From Apodemus sylvaticus (lineage: Eukaryota; Chordata; Mammalia; Rodentia; Muridae), in NCBI RefSeq assembly GCF_947179515.1, contig NC_067483.1, positions 83,350,291-83,414,290 on the forward strand: a DNA stretch of 64,000 bases. Reading direction: 5' to 3'. The translations under genes and the position numbers were made by a program. The first letter of the stretch is position 1. Each line of letters opens with the position of its first letter. The notes under the pieces are model-generated. The model did not search any database. It was not told the DNA's origin and saw only the letters and a list, made by a program, of their open reading frames with translations. This document shows, in pieces, positions 22,055 through 33,645 of the stretch.

Positions 22055-22395
22055 AGGGGCTGAGGAGATGGCTAGAGGGGCAAAATTCTTGCTGTGCGTG
22101 CAGGACAATCTTAGTTTGGATTCCTGGCCTCCACATAAATCTTGGCAGGCAGTTGTCAATAACGCTAGCCCTGGAGGTAGATGGAGACAGCAGCCCCTGG
22201 AGCTGGGTGACCAGCTACTCCAGCCAAATCAGTGAGCTTCAGGCTCAGTGAGAGACCATGTCTCAAAACAATAAGGTGGGGAATTACTGAGGAAGAGACC
22301 TGATGTTGACCTCTGGCCTCTATATGCCCTTCCCTCCTGCGTGTATGTGTGCATGTACATGCATGTGCGTGCCTGTATTGTGTGCATGCACACCA
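22055..22395 (+). mobile_element. tRNA-derived rodent SINE (B3/B4-like), sense
   Basis: Begins ggggctgaggagatggctag, has gtgagagaccatgtctcaaa and tgacctctggcctctatatg, and ends in a GT/GC-rich alternating tail. It ends about 70 bp from the exon at 22466. Confidence 0.65.
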
Positions 22396-22465
22396 ACAGC
22401 TTTCATAAACATGTAAAGGGAATAAGCCCTTTTTTATTGAATAACACAGTTGATATAACACTTAC

Positions 22466-22634
22466 AACTTTTAGACTACAGTTGGCTATTTCGGTGCAAA
22501 TAGCTTTAAGAGACGAAATGAAATTAAACGTGAGGGGATCCGTCTCCTTCCAGAAGCTTATGAGCAGCCGGACTTTGACGCTCCGTAAAACTAATGCTTC
22601 TCTTATTTTCCCATCTAAATCTGGCCAGTAAGTC
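22466..22634 (-). CDS. Pld5: Pld5 internal coding exon, 1 nt plus 56 codons
   Basis: The first G completes the split Arg codon, followed by TYWPDLDGKIREALVLRSVK and so on to EIANCSLKV. The acceptor is tttgtctttctgcag and the donor GTT|gtaagt, a near-ideal 5' splice site in phase 0. The stretch from the WPDLD motif through the conserved LISFWKETDP strand belongs to the second PLD repeat, just before the HKD-like motif of the next exon. NCS at residues 51-53 is another sequon. An open frame continues past the donor for some codons, but the strong gtaagt and the perfect join to the next exon decide the boundary. Confidence 0.93.
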
Positions 22635-22639
22635 CTGCA

Positions 22640-25255
22640 GAAAGACAAATGAGGAAAACTATTTGTGAAAGAGGTTTTACAGGACAACGGAATGTTTAGT
22701 TGTTACTTTGTGCATTACTTCATTCTGCAACGTGCCAACCGTCTTGCAGGATAGATTGATGATACAGGCCTTTGGAGTTAGGCATCAAGAGATGAAACTT
22801 TTCTGGGACCTCCTACTGCCTTATAGAAGGTCTCAGGTCCACAGGATGAAGCTATATGGATCTAGTATTCAGACGGACTCACCATTCAGGGTTGCCTTCA
22901 CTAGACCCCCGACACGATTCAGGTCTCATTGTGGTGTAAGAATTTACCTTTGAGTGGAATTCTAGCTAGGAGTCTTTCGTACCTCCTCCTGGATATCACG
23001 CCATCCCACGTCATGGAGATTCTTTGATAATACAGTTTCCAATAGACTTCTGTTTGGTTATCTGAGCTGTCCCATGCTCCAGATTGTCCTTAGCACCATC
23101 TTCCCAACCCAGCCTCCCACAGCTCCCCTCTCTCCCTCCTCTGGGTTGGACCCTGGAATCCTCCATCAATTTCCTCTGTCACCTAAGCCTTTTCCCATGC
23201 TGACTCTCCCAGAAGGCATGGCTTCTGGGCTCTCGCCGTGTGTTTCTATTACAAGATGGTCCCTTGGCTTAAGGTGTGCCTATGGCCTTCTGCTCTATTT
23301 CCCATCAAGTCACTTCAGAAGTGTCATGTTGAGACAAATCAGCATATTGTGCTGTCTTAACTGAGCCTCAAATCATGCTGTCTTCTTTGACCTCTTTGTA
23401 GGGATTCTGTTTTCTCATTTGAATACTGCCCTGATTCCAGGCTTGGTTGCTGTTTGGACTCCCATGTTATTGGGCACTGTGGCCGGTCAGTGTTATAACC
23501 ACAGCATGTCCAGGAGGCTGCTGTTTGTATCTGACACTACCACCCCCACTGGCCCTGGACGCTTGCTATCTTACCACATGTGGCTTGCTCTTTAGTCCTG
23601 GTAGGTGGCAGATTTATGATCTCCAGGACCCAGCTGCCTCAGCTCCTCCTTGTCTCTCTAGCCTGGACAACCCAATTCCAGTTATGCCCACCTGTAGAGC
23701 ACCTGTCCCTCTACCTTCCTCTTGATGCTTGTATGACCTAGATCCTGGGTGGTGCTAGAATTCGCTCAGTCAATTTTCAGGGACTACTGGGAACAGGCCC
23801 CTCAGCCTTGTATTCTACAACAGCTCCTGTGCCTCAGCTCTTATCCCTGTGACCACCAATGTGACTGTCTAAAAGCAAGTATGGTTCTGTTACTCCTTTC
23901 ATTAGACCACCAGAGCCTCCCCCAATCACGAGACCCTGTAGCAAGCAGCCCCCTCTACTCCCACCCCTTGCCTCCCCAGACCTGCTTCCTCTCTGCTGTG
24001 GCTTTTCAAGGCCTTACCTTAGGCTCAGCGATCCAGCACTGAACCTGGAAGGCTTTTTTCTCCATCCTGATGTTTGCTTACACTGTCCCTTTCGCCTGGA
24101 GAAATGCCTCTAAAGTTGGGATGACATTGTAGGTGCTTTTCGGGGTCCTGTTCTCTGGACACACCTTCAGTCCCATACACACATCTGGGTTCTAATAGTC
24201 TTCCCTGTGCCTCCCTGCCCCCTTCCAATGACACTTCAGGGAATGCTTTAATTATAAATGCACACATGTCAACAGACACTCGTTAAGTTCATATGATTGA
24301 AAGCAGTTAGCATAGTAGTTTTCCTATATTCAGCAGACCTCCCCCCTCCCCCCACTTCTGCCCAAGTGGAGGCTTGGAAAACTTCTGTGCAGACTCAGCA
24401 GATAAGAAACTGGCAATAAAAACTAATACAATATTAGCAATATAATATACTATGATAAAATCTATTTAAAACTCATAAATCCTTTCTTAAAGCAGTGTTT
24501 TATTACTTCTTTGAGAATTTCATACAATATATTTTGATCATATTCATTTCCTTCCACACATTGCTTTTTTTTTCTGGAACTTTCCATTTTGTTTTCAGAC
24601 TCTGGTTAAACTGCAGGAGGAGAGGTTTACTGAAGCTTAAAGGTGAAACAGATCACATTTTTACTAGTCCTTCATGCATTTACCTATCCCCTTCTGAAGG
24701 ATGCATATCATAAGAGTGGAAAGACAATCAGGGACAGCTCTAAGCTGAGACCTAGTCGGTGACTCACCAAAAGAAAGTGCTTGTCTGCTCTTGCAGGAAC
24801 AACTGAAATTGGTTGTTTTTTTTTTAATGTAATTTTAAAAGATAACCTTTTAGTTTAGCATCCAAGTAACAGGTTTCACCATGGTACCTTCATGCCTAAT
24901 CTGCCATTGTGTCTTGCTTTCTTTTCTTACTTTTGGCCACCACTGTTGTGGTACTGGCGATGAACTCAGAGACTTGTGTTAGGCAAGGGCTCTCTGTCTG
25001 GACTTCTGAGTTTTTTTTTTCTTTGCAGGATTTATTATATCACTATCAAACTCTGTTACTCTGAGAATCAGAAATTCCAACATCATTTCCAACAGACGAT
25101 GTATGTTTAGATCATTTCTGACTCAAGAGTTCATGACCTTTCATTTAGGTATTTGGCATGGAAGAAACTAAATTTTATGTCAAAGATATTAATTAGTTCT
25201 ACAAACACACCAAATATACGTTTGAATCTCCCTTCTTTTAGGGTTATATAAACAT
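22640..25255. other. Pld5 intron, no gene; possible L2-derived stretch
   Basis: No exon recognised. 23330-24260 is C/T-rich with segments such as cctggagaaatgcctctaaa and ttttcaaggccttacc that vaguely recall ancient L2 LINE 3' ends. 24930-25010 has a reversed ID/B4-like stretch (ggcgatgaactcagagactt). None of these is firm. Confidence 0.4.
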
Positions 25256-25273
25256 AAGGCCAGTTTGATTTCT

Positions 25274-25468
25274 TTTTTCTTTTTTTTCTCTTTGGATATT
25301 TATTTATTATATGTAAGTATACTGTAGCTGTGTTCAGACACCCCAGAAGAGGGCATCGATCTCATTACAGATGGTTGAGAGCCACCATGTGGTTGCTGGG
25401 ATTTGAACTCAGGACATCTGAAAGAGCAGTCAGTGCTCTTAACCTGCTGAACCATCTCTCCAACCTCA
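25274..25468 (-). mobile_element. B2 SINE, antisense, with 14-bp target duplication
   Basis: T-rich tail and atttatttattatatgtaag, then a complete reversed B2. Flanked by ccagtttgatttct at 25260-25273 and 25469-25482, exact. The tail sequence is that of the younger mouse B2 subfamilies. Confidence 0.97.
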
Positions 25469-25666
25469 CCAGTTTGATTTCTAAATAAAATGCATTCATA
25501 TGGTTGAGGAGAATGTAATTATAATCTGAATGTCTGATCTTTGCATTTCTCTTTTGTTTAGAAAGCTGTAAGTATAGGTTTGGTATTTTATTTTGTTTCC
25601 ATCCATGTCCATGTAGGTAGCCCCAATAAGCATATTTATTTGCTGAGGTGGGCTTGGTGGGATCTT

Positions 25667-25887
25667 GTTTGTTTGTTTGAGGCAAGGTTTCTCTGTGTAT
25701 CCCTGGCTGTCCTGGAACTCCATTTCTCTGCCCCTGAATTTTTTTTTTCCTGAGACAGGGTTTCTCTGTGTAGCCCTGGCTGTCCTGGAACTCACTCTGT
25801 AGACCAGGCTGACCTCGAACTCAAGAAATCCACCTGCCTCTGCCTCCCAAGTGCTGGGATTAAAGGTGTGCACCACCATTGCCTGGC
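25667..25887 (-). mobile_element. Dimeric B1 SINE, antisense, with single target duplication
   Basis: A partial antisense B1 (gaggcaaggtttctctgtgt to ctgcccctgaa) is followed by a full antisense B1 (cctgagacagggtttctctg to caccaccattgcctgg). A 16-bp repeat with one mismatch (ggcttggtgg then g/a then atctt) flanks the pair at 25651-25666 and 25888-25903. No duplication separates the two units. Confidence 0.85.
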
Positions 25888-26121
25888 GGCTTGGTGGAAT
25901 CTTTCTTTGGCTTGTTGAGTCTCTCTATATTTGACATGAGCAATGTTTCTTTTTTTTAAATTAATATTTTTTAAAGGTTAGCACACAAAACAGTGAGTCT
26001 CATCATAGCATTTCCACACACAGTACAAGAAGTATTTAAAGAATAGCTGGAATGATAAATAGTTAATTAAGATATGAGATTTCAGTTTGGTTCTTTAACA
26101 TTTCAGTTTCTCTGGCTCTTT

Positions 26122-26303
26122 TTATTTATTTATTTTTTATTTTTTATTTTTTTGGGGGGGGGGTTGGTTTTCTGTATAGCCCCGGCTGTCCTGGAACTCA
26201 CTCTGTAAACCAGGCTGGTCTCAGACTCAGAAATCCACCTGCCTCTGCCTCCCAAGTGCTGGGATTAAAGGCATGTGCCACCACTGCCTGGCCCAAACAC
26301 AGA
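26122..26303 (-). mobile_element. B1 SINE, antisense, with 15-bp target duplication
   Basis: TTTA/T-rich tail with a G run, then a complete reversed B1. Flanked by tttctctggctcttt at 26107-26121 and 26304-26318, exact. Confidence 0.97.
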
Positions 26304-26359
26304 TTTCTCTGGCTCTTTAACATTCTTTAGCTATTCCCCTAATTGTAATATTTCAGTTT

Positions 26360-26414
<55 letters not shown>

Positions 26415-26925
26415 TTATTTTCTATATTCTTTGTTTACATTCCAAATGATTTTCCCTTTTCTGGTTCCCCCGTCCCCCTAAGTCCCATAAGCCCTCTTCC
26501 CTCCACCAGTTCCCCGATCAACCCCCTCCCACTCCTCTGTCCTGGCAATCCCCTACAATGCTGCATCAAGCCTTTCCAGGACCCGGGCCCTCTCCTTCCT
26601 TCTTCTTGGGAGTGATTTGATATGTGGTTTGTGTTTTGGGTATTCTGAGCTTCTGGACCTCCACATAAAACTAGACATACTGAAGCTAATAGAAAAGAAA
26701 CTGGGGAAGACCCTTGAGGACATGGGCACAGGGGGAAAGTTCCTGAACAGAACACCAATAGCTTATGCTATAAAATCAAGAATTAACAAATGGGACCTCA
26801 TAAAATTACAAGTTTCTGTAAGGCAAAGGACACCGTCAAAAGGACAAAACGGCAACCAACAAATTGGGAAAAGATCTTCACCAACCCTGCATCTGACAGA
26901 GGGCCAATATCCAATATATACAAAG
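26360..26925 (-). mobile_element. 5'-inverted (twin-primed) L1 with 10-bp target duplication
   Basis: The left part is an antisense L1 3' UTR (ctatattctttgtttacatt and C-rich sequence) preceded by a long (TTTA)n tail at 26360-26417. At about 26655 the orientation flips, and the rest is sense ORF2 sequence whose frame reads LKLIEKKLGKTLEDMG. The 10-bp repeat atttcagttt flanks the whole at 26350-26359 and 26926-26935. This is the classic outcome of twin priming. Confidence 0.92.
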
Positions 26926-26935
26926 ATTTCAGTTT

Positions 26936-27065
26936 CTTTGAGACAAGGATTCACCCTGTAGCCTAGCTTTGTTTTAAACTATGTAGCCCTGGATGATCTC
27001 GAACTCCTGAATCTCCTGTCTCAGCCTCCTAAGGTCTGGGGTTTCAAGTGTGCACCACCACCACC
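26936..27065 (-). mobile_element. B1 SINE, antisense, diverged
   Basis: ctttgagacaaggattcacc, gatctcgaactcctgaatct and tttcaagtgtgcaccaccac. The twin-primed L1 inserted right at its tail side. Confidence 0.75.
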
Positions 27066-27069
27066 ACCA

Positions 27070-28160
27070 ACTACCTCTCACCCTATGGAAGACCTCTTTT
27101 GCCTGTGGGAGGCCATGGAACAAAGTTTTAATCTTGGTCATCATCATCCTAGAACCCCATAAACTTGCCCCCCCCCCATCCTCCTCGGTTATAGAGCAGC
27201 TAGGCACCAAGTGTTAGTTATTTTTCCAGAGGGAAGCAGACATCTAAAATTCAGGCTAAAGTCAACTAAACAGGAAATGAGAGGAGCATAAAGAAGAGGA
27301 CAGTATGTGGGAAAATCCATGGACATTCAAAAAGCAGATAATATTTTAAAGTAGCTCTGTCTTAATAATGTGCCTCTTACAGCTCAAAATGGTTTCCCGC
27401 TGTCATAAAGCGACTCGTTTCTGGCAGGCGTTTTTGCAGTCTTACAACCATTTGCATAAAGATGCTACATATTATGCACATGTGGGATTGGTAAGATGAA
27501 AAAGTATCCAAGTAATATTTGGCACACAATCATTTAAGTTAACTAAATGGCTATTTTGAAATTATAATTTTCCCGATGATGGAGGTCTTCATTTGCGGTC
27601 AGAAATGTGCATTTTGGAAAGCATTTCTTGGTTAAACTTATTTGCTGAATACACTGACAAGCACCCAAAGATCTGCCCTTCCAGCAAACAAGAGGGGGAA
27701 TACCTGGGTGTGGTTTCGAATTATGTGTGATTCTTCTTCCTGAAGCTGTGTAGTATCTCCTGTCCCTGAAGCGTTTCAAAGTTGCTGTGTGATCAAAGAG
27801 GAATTGAGAAGCTATCCACTGTAAAGATAGCCTTCTCGTTCGGAAGGGTTCCCTCTCTGAAAGCATGTGTTTTAAATCTTCACTCTCGCATTGAGGGCAC
27901 AGAGGGATACGATTTCCTATTAATTACCCAACCTTCTTTCTGAGACTGTTCCTGTGATTGTGGGTTAAACTAGTGACATACTCCTGTGGAGTGAGACCCT
28001 GAGTATTTAAATTGGACCCACTAGGGGAAGAAAGGCATGATGTGAAAATTGCAGGTGCATATGAGGCTCACTGGAAGAGTGTGTGCTCTTCCTGATACAG
28101 CATGACAGCATATCAGAGCCCAGAGGCCTGAAGACTGCATTGTGCAGGACAGAAAGTCCC
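27070..28160. other. Pld5 intron, no gene recognised
   Basis: Unrepetitive by eye. The block at about 27345-27480 keeps several CpGs and has no repeat signature. No coding exon with splice sites. Confidence 0.45.
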
Positions 28161-28164
28161 TGAC

Positions 28165-28301
28165 CTTTTGGTGCTTGTGCTGGAGATAGGCAGGTAGTCC
28201 GTGACGGCAATATACACATACTGTTTGGCATCATCAATCACGCTGTAGATGGCGTCGATGTCAAAGCTTCTGTTTTTAGGGCAAAAGAGTTTGGGAGAGT
28301 T
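28165..28301 (-). CDS. Pld5: Pld5 internal coding exon, 45 codons plus 2 nt
   Basis: Encodes NSPKLFCPKNRSFDIDAIYS and continues to ISSTSTK, then AG of a split arginine codon. The acceptor ends tatcttcacag and the donor is ACCAAAAG|gtcagg, giving phase 2. The next exon begins with G, completing AGG (Arg). The segment DIDAIYSVIDDAKQYVYIAV matches the strand-helix stretch that opens the second PLD repeat in the PLD3/4/5 group. One sequon (NRS, residues 10-12) is present. The reading frame is clean. Confidence 0.93.
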
Positions 28302-29152
28302 CTGTGAAGATATAAAACCCAAGATGTTAGAGTTGAATTGTAGGCAGTTAAATGTTAAAAACATTTAAAGTGTTTTTTATTTGTGTTGGTAGGTCTTGAT
28401 ATATTGTAAATTGCATGGTATTTAAACCTCCCTTTTGCATATTGATCAGTTTACAACAAAGATAATTTGTGTTTTATAAAAGCTGACCCAGGATTTGTTT
28501 CAAGTCCTTGACGTCTGTTTTAAGAGTTAATTTTTGCTTCCAGTGCAGGTCTTGCTACTTTGAGAGTAACCTACTTCAACCTTATATGATTCTAGGATCT
28601 CGTCCTGCTGTACATGGTTGATGATTTTTCTAAATATTTCTAAAATATTATTACAGACATGTACACATATAGTAAGAAATTTATTCTAGAAGTCATTTCA
28701 TCTGGGAAGTGATATTTGCCATAAAAACATTCCAGACACAGGTTTAAAAATCGTATTTTTCCCCTGGATCTTTCATAGAGTCAGGAAGAGGCATGCTATC
28801 AATAATCCTCCAAGGAAAACGGAAGTTACTGTGATGCCCAAATCCATCAAGAGAGGCCAAGGAAAAGGATATTCTACCAGACATCAGCAAATGAAAAAAA
28901 AATAGGAAAAATTATGTTGGAGATACTTTTCATACATCTGAAATCTCTTATAAAAGCAGGTTGTCTTTAGATGGAGTTGGTATAGCAAGAGGAAGACATA
29001 CTTCAGAGTGCTCATTATTTCTCCAGTGGAGAGGATTGAAAAGAGTATTTCCTTTAAGTCCTGCCTTTATCTGACCAGAAGTTGTCTGTGTTAAACATAG
29101 GGACACAAATGAAAGGATAAAAGTTTCTGGAACTGCCTGGAATACAGGGGAG

Positions 29153-29183
<31 letters not shown>

Positions 29184-30130
29184 GCAGGGGGAGAAGGAGA
29201 GAGAGAACTCCATCTCTCACTGGAACAGAGAACTTCTGTATCTTCGGGCTTATGGTCTGTTTGATCCTCTAACTCAGGATCACTCAGTCCCTGGTATGGA
29301 GACTTTATGATGCCAAATGCTCTTCCTAACCCTGTAGTGATAGTTTGGTTTCTTTAAAAATCTCAGTTATGTTGTGTGAATATGTTTTCTGTTTTAATCC
29401 CAGGTGTGGAATATGGGGCTGCTTCAGCCAACTATGGTTTGTCTCATGCTCTGGAAGGGGCAATCATGCCAGCCAAAGATAGTTAAGTTTGGAATTCTGG
29501 GAGCACTTAAGGGGGAATAAAAATGCCAGGGCCCTGAGAGAGGTGGCGGTGGCTGCTCCCTCTGTTCCTGTAGCTGCCATTTGTCATGAGCAAAGAGACT
29601 AGAAGAAGAAATTGGATATCCTAAAGATGAAGATTGGACTTGCCCCAAGGAACCTGATGCCCCTAGTCAGCAGGAAGTAGTCTAATGAGATAGGGACCCC
29701 CTTTCCACTTTGACCATCTTTCTCTCTCACCTAGTATTGGGGGGCTGGAAGGGATAAGGGTGGAAAAAGATGGTAGGTAATAGAACCCAATAAAGTAGTC
29801 AAAAGCATGTCTACATAACCCATTGACTTGCCTTTAACAAGAGGGTGTACATGGCTTTCAGGATGAGCTCCTCTCTATCCCGGGGATGAGTTACCCCTGG
29901 CCGTTATTCTGCCCCATTTACGTCCCCAGTCCGTGACTGTGCCCTCACCCTTGCTTCTGGCCAGCTGCTTAGTTGGGCCCTCTGGGTGACATACTTCTGT
30001 TTGTTCCCCTGGATCTGCTCTCTAAATTCTGGCTCAAGTGTATGTCCCCCTAAGTGCTTCCAGGACGTATGCTTCTGTTTTTTTCTTATCATTTCCTCCT
30101 CCCTCCTGTATTCTCCCTGTGTCTCCATTC
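28302..30130. other. Pld5 intron; (CA)n and a possible LTR-like repeat
   Basis: (CA)n lies at 29153-29180. 29420-29810 has the feel of an LTR or other interspersed repeat (an aataaaaatgccagg block followed by gtggcggtggctgctc), but I cannot name it. No exon found. Confidence 0.4.
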
Positions 30131-30134
30131 CTGG

Positions 30135-30200
30135 GTGGGTGGGAACCAGAGCGTTCCTTAGGCTAGACAAGCACTTCACCCCTGAGCTATACCCACCTTC
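30135..30200 (-). mobile_element. ID/B4-type SINE remnant, antisense
   Basis: gtgggaaccagagcgttcc and gctagacaagcacttcaccc, then cctgagctatacccacc, resemble the reversed tRNA-derived head. Confidence 0.55.
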
Positions 30201-30777
30201 ACCATTTCAGTCATCTCCAGGGGCATCGAATGACTTGTACCATTGCACAACCCTTCCCACGATCCACCTCCGGAACTTGCTTCCTATCTTCTTTAGCACA
30301 TTCAGAGATATAATTGCCTGTGTTTGCCTCTCGTCAGCCAGACTGTCTCTAGCTTGATTTTAGGGGTTGTGTTTTATTCATTTTCCTATATCATTAAAAT
30401 CATACATACACATGATTTGATTTCCTCAGCCTTGTTTGGTCTGTTGTAGGCACGGCTCAGGGTGCCATGGAGTAGCTGTAGAACTTATCTCTGGACAGGT
30501 CCCTGGGCTCTGAAATGTGTCAAAACACCCAGGATTTTTTTTTTCCAGTTAAGAATTTTCTGAGTTTCATGTTGGGATCCCAAACTGGGCATTTGCCTTT
30601 AGAGAGAAGCACATTTTGGTCAGGGATGGTTGGGGGCCACTGTGTCCTGATGTCAGGGAAAGAGTGAGAGCGTTGGTGATTTAGTCAAGACTTCACACTC
30701 ACCATCCAAGAATGTCAGCATATATCCACCACCACCCACCCTGCCCCTTCTCTCCTTCTCTTCCTTCCTTCCTTTCA

Positions 30778-30905
30778 CTAGACAGAGTTTCACTGTGTAA
30801 CCTCAGCTGTCCTAGAAATCCCTCTGTAGTCCAGGCTGACCTTGAATTTGTAGCAATCCTCCAGCCACTTGAGTAGTGGGATTACAGGCACCACCAGGCC
30901 TGGCT
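30778..30905 (-). mobile_element. B1 SINE, antisense
   Basis: tagacagagtttcactgtgt, ctcagctgtcctagaaatcc and ccaggctgaccttgaatttg, ending caccaccaggcctggc. Confidence 0.85.
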
Positions 30906-31940
30906 AGTTTGCTTCTCAATGATATTAGTAAGAGTCTCACTGGCTTATACTCTGAAGACTGAATAGGAGAAGAGCCTGTTCCTTGGTTGGGTCATAGGCA
31001 TGCTGTTCCTTTACCAGCAGATATTCCCAAGTGCCTGCCATGCTCCGGGCTCAGGTCTAGGCAAGTGGCGTATATCAGTGGTCGGGAAGCTCTGTGCAGC
31101 ATAGAACCTCACTCCAGCCCCTGCTACATGACACAGCTTCAGCTGGCCCTATGCTTGCTTATCTGCCAGCTCTTGGGCTGTACTCTTTTTTATACAACTC
31201 CTATGCATTGTACCATGCACGTATTGTATCATATTATATGCTCAGTAGATAGCTGTGAAATGCACATGAATGTATTTCATAAACTGATAAATGTCACAAA
31301 TTTGTCTCATCCCAACCTTCCTCCCTTCCTAGTTGGAGTAGCTCTTTCTATTTTTTTTTTCTTAAACACATGTGGACATCTTTGTTGGTATTTATATGCC
31401 TTAGTCTTTCCTGAGTTCCCTTTGCCTTATGCAGTGCTTGGGGGTTTGGCAGGCACTCATGTGTTCATCAGGGGAGGGCATAATTGTTTACACCAATGTC
31501 TTTGCACCCAGGGGCTTAGCTCTACTGTTATCGACAGTATAATTGTTCCTTAATATAAAACAACACAAAAGAATGCTGTACTGCTTGGCTAGGATGCTAA
31601 GCGGTTCCCACTGTGCAGAGTTGGCTTCTATATTCCCCTCTGCATTCTAGAAGGAATGTGATAAGCCTGGTTTGGAGTGTTTCTTTATTCCACAGTTGAA
31701 GTATAAGGTGGGTCTGTAGAGCCTTTTACCCACCAAGAACTATTAAGGCACCCCATGTCTGGCTTAATCTAGGATTTCCCTCAGATCAGTAAGTGCTAGA
31801 TGGACGCATATTTTATTTTGTACACTTCATTCAGTATGCACTTTGTAGAGAATTTAGTAGGTTTCTGACACTTTATAGTGGTCTCCTGGTATTTAGAAAG
31901 CTCACACTATCTTTCTAGAATATACACACAGAGATATAAC
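30906..31940. other. Pld5 intron, no gene recognised
   Basis: Includes a 188-codon open frame (30987-31553, plus) with no family resemblance and strand opposite to Pld5. Treated as chance. Confidence 0.45.
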
Positions 31941-31941
31941 C

Positions 31942-32092
31942 AGATTTTTTTTTCCGAGACAGGGTTTCTCTGTGTAGCCCTGGCTGTCCTGGAACTCACT
32001 CTGTAGAGCAGGCTGGCCTCAAACTCAGAAATCTGCCTGCCTCTGCCTCCCCAAGTGCTGGGATTAAAGGCTGCACCACCACTGCCCAGCCC
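31942..32092 (-). mobile_element. B1 SINE, antisense
   Basis: tttttttttccgagacaggg, a near-consensus body, and ggctgcaccaccactgccca at the head. Confidence 0.93.
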
Positions 32093-32099
32093 AAACACA

Positions 32100-32875
32100 G
32101 ATTTAAAACCCCCTGAATGAGAGAAAAGATTCACAAATCACCCGTCTGTTAAGGGCCACATATGAAGAATGTATAAGACCTACCCAGGAGATCTCTCAGT
32201 GGACACTGAGTACACCTGAAAGATGCAATCAGCACACAGTGATGCTTATGCCACGTCCACCAGGATGGTTAATGTGAGACAGAAATAATAAGTGTTGACA
32301 GGAGCACAGCCTCACGAAGGGTAGGATTTTAGAAGGGTACAACTCATTTGGAAAGCAAATGATTATCACTCAGCAATTCTATTTCTGAGCGTAAACCCCA
32401 AAGACCTAAAAAAGGGTCTTTAGATAGAATATTTGATAGGCATGTTCCCAGGGGCCATATGCACAGAGCTAGAAGACAGAAACACCAAACACCTACCAAC
32501 CAACAGACACTTAAAAGGTGGCATACTTACAATGCACCTGAAAAAGAAACAAAGGGACTACCTATAAATCTACAGACCCATGCTAAAAAGTTCTTGGAAC
32601 ATGCAAGGTGGAAAAAAAAAGTCACAAAAGACATTTTGTAACACAGTAGTATTTAGATAAAAATCTCCCTGGATAGGTCCATATATGAAGGTCTGGGTTA
32701 GAGGTTTCCGGGGCTGAGGGAGGGGAAACAGGATGTAATTGCTAATGATTGTGGGGGTGAAGAAAGCATTCTGAAAATTGACAGTGCCGATGACTGCAGA
32801 CCTGTGGGCACACCAAGGCTGTATTTCAATAAAGATGTTAAAGTGTGAATATTAAAATAAAGTGGAGACTTTAAG
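32100..32875 (+). mobile_element. Ancient L1 3' region, sense
   Basis: ccaggatggttaatgtgaga, then aactcatttggaaagc and tcagcaattctatttctgag, match the 3' part of ORF2 and the 3' UTR of old mammalian L1s. It ends with ctgtatttcaataaagatgt. Confidence 0.7.
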
Positions 32876-32879
32876 AAGG

Positions 32880-33606
32880 AATATGGCATATTTTTTCCCA
32901 TGGCAGATGTAAGTTCTTCTCAATTTCTTCCCCTCTTAGGAATATAGCTCAGACTCTATGACAGATGGGCATTTGAAGAGAATAAGAACAAGAAATCAAG
33001 CCTTCCTCACACCCAGATCAATGTAAGCAGACTTTGAGTAAACTAAGCTCTGTCCTAGAAAGCAAATGTAATCTTTTTCAAGTACATTAAGGTCTGTGAG
33101 AAGATATATCTATAAGACATAAACCCCACATTTCTACCTTCTGACTTCAAATATACGATAATCACAATTATCTGGAACCCAGTCACTAGAAGTCATACAA
33201 GTAATTCTAACCAAGTACCAATTTGTAGTTCAAGAGAAAAATGATAAATAATCCCTATCTACATTCTAACTGAAAATCTGTTTTTAAATGAGCTGAGTTA
33301 TGAATGATCAAAACTCTATAACTGGAAATTGATATTTGATTGTAGTGAGTTAGCAATGATCAAAACTGTAATTTTAGGACTGAGGATTCTTCAAATCATC
33401 AGATATTTTCTGCATGTGTTCAACTTAGTCTTGGGACTGCCAGCTTCCAAAAATATGAAGTACTATTTTCAGATTTTTTTTTTACAACAAGTATATTGAA
33501 CTTAAATTAGTCTGCCTTGGCATTAGCTTGGCACATATTACTGGAAAATCTATGTATGTTCTGGAAATTTCCACCAATATCACTACCAATAAACTCGGCA
33601 TAACAG

Positions 33607-33645
<39 letters not shown>

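Noticed and set aside
30987..31553. 188-codon plus-strand ORF inside a Pld5 intron
   Set aside because: No recognisable family, no splice or promoter signals, low-complexity hydrophobic stretches from T-rich DNA; likely chance.
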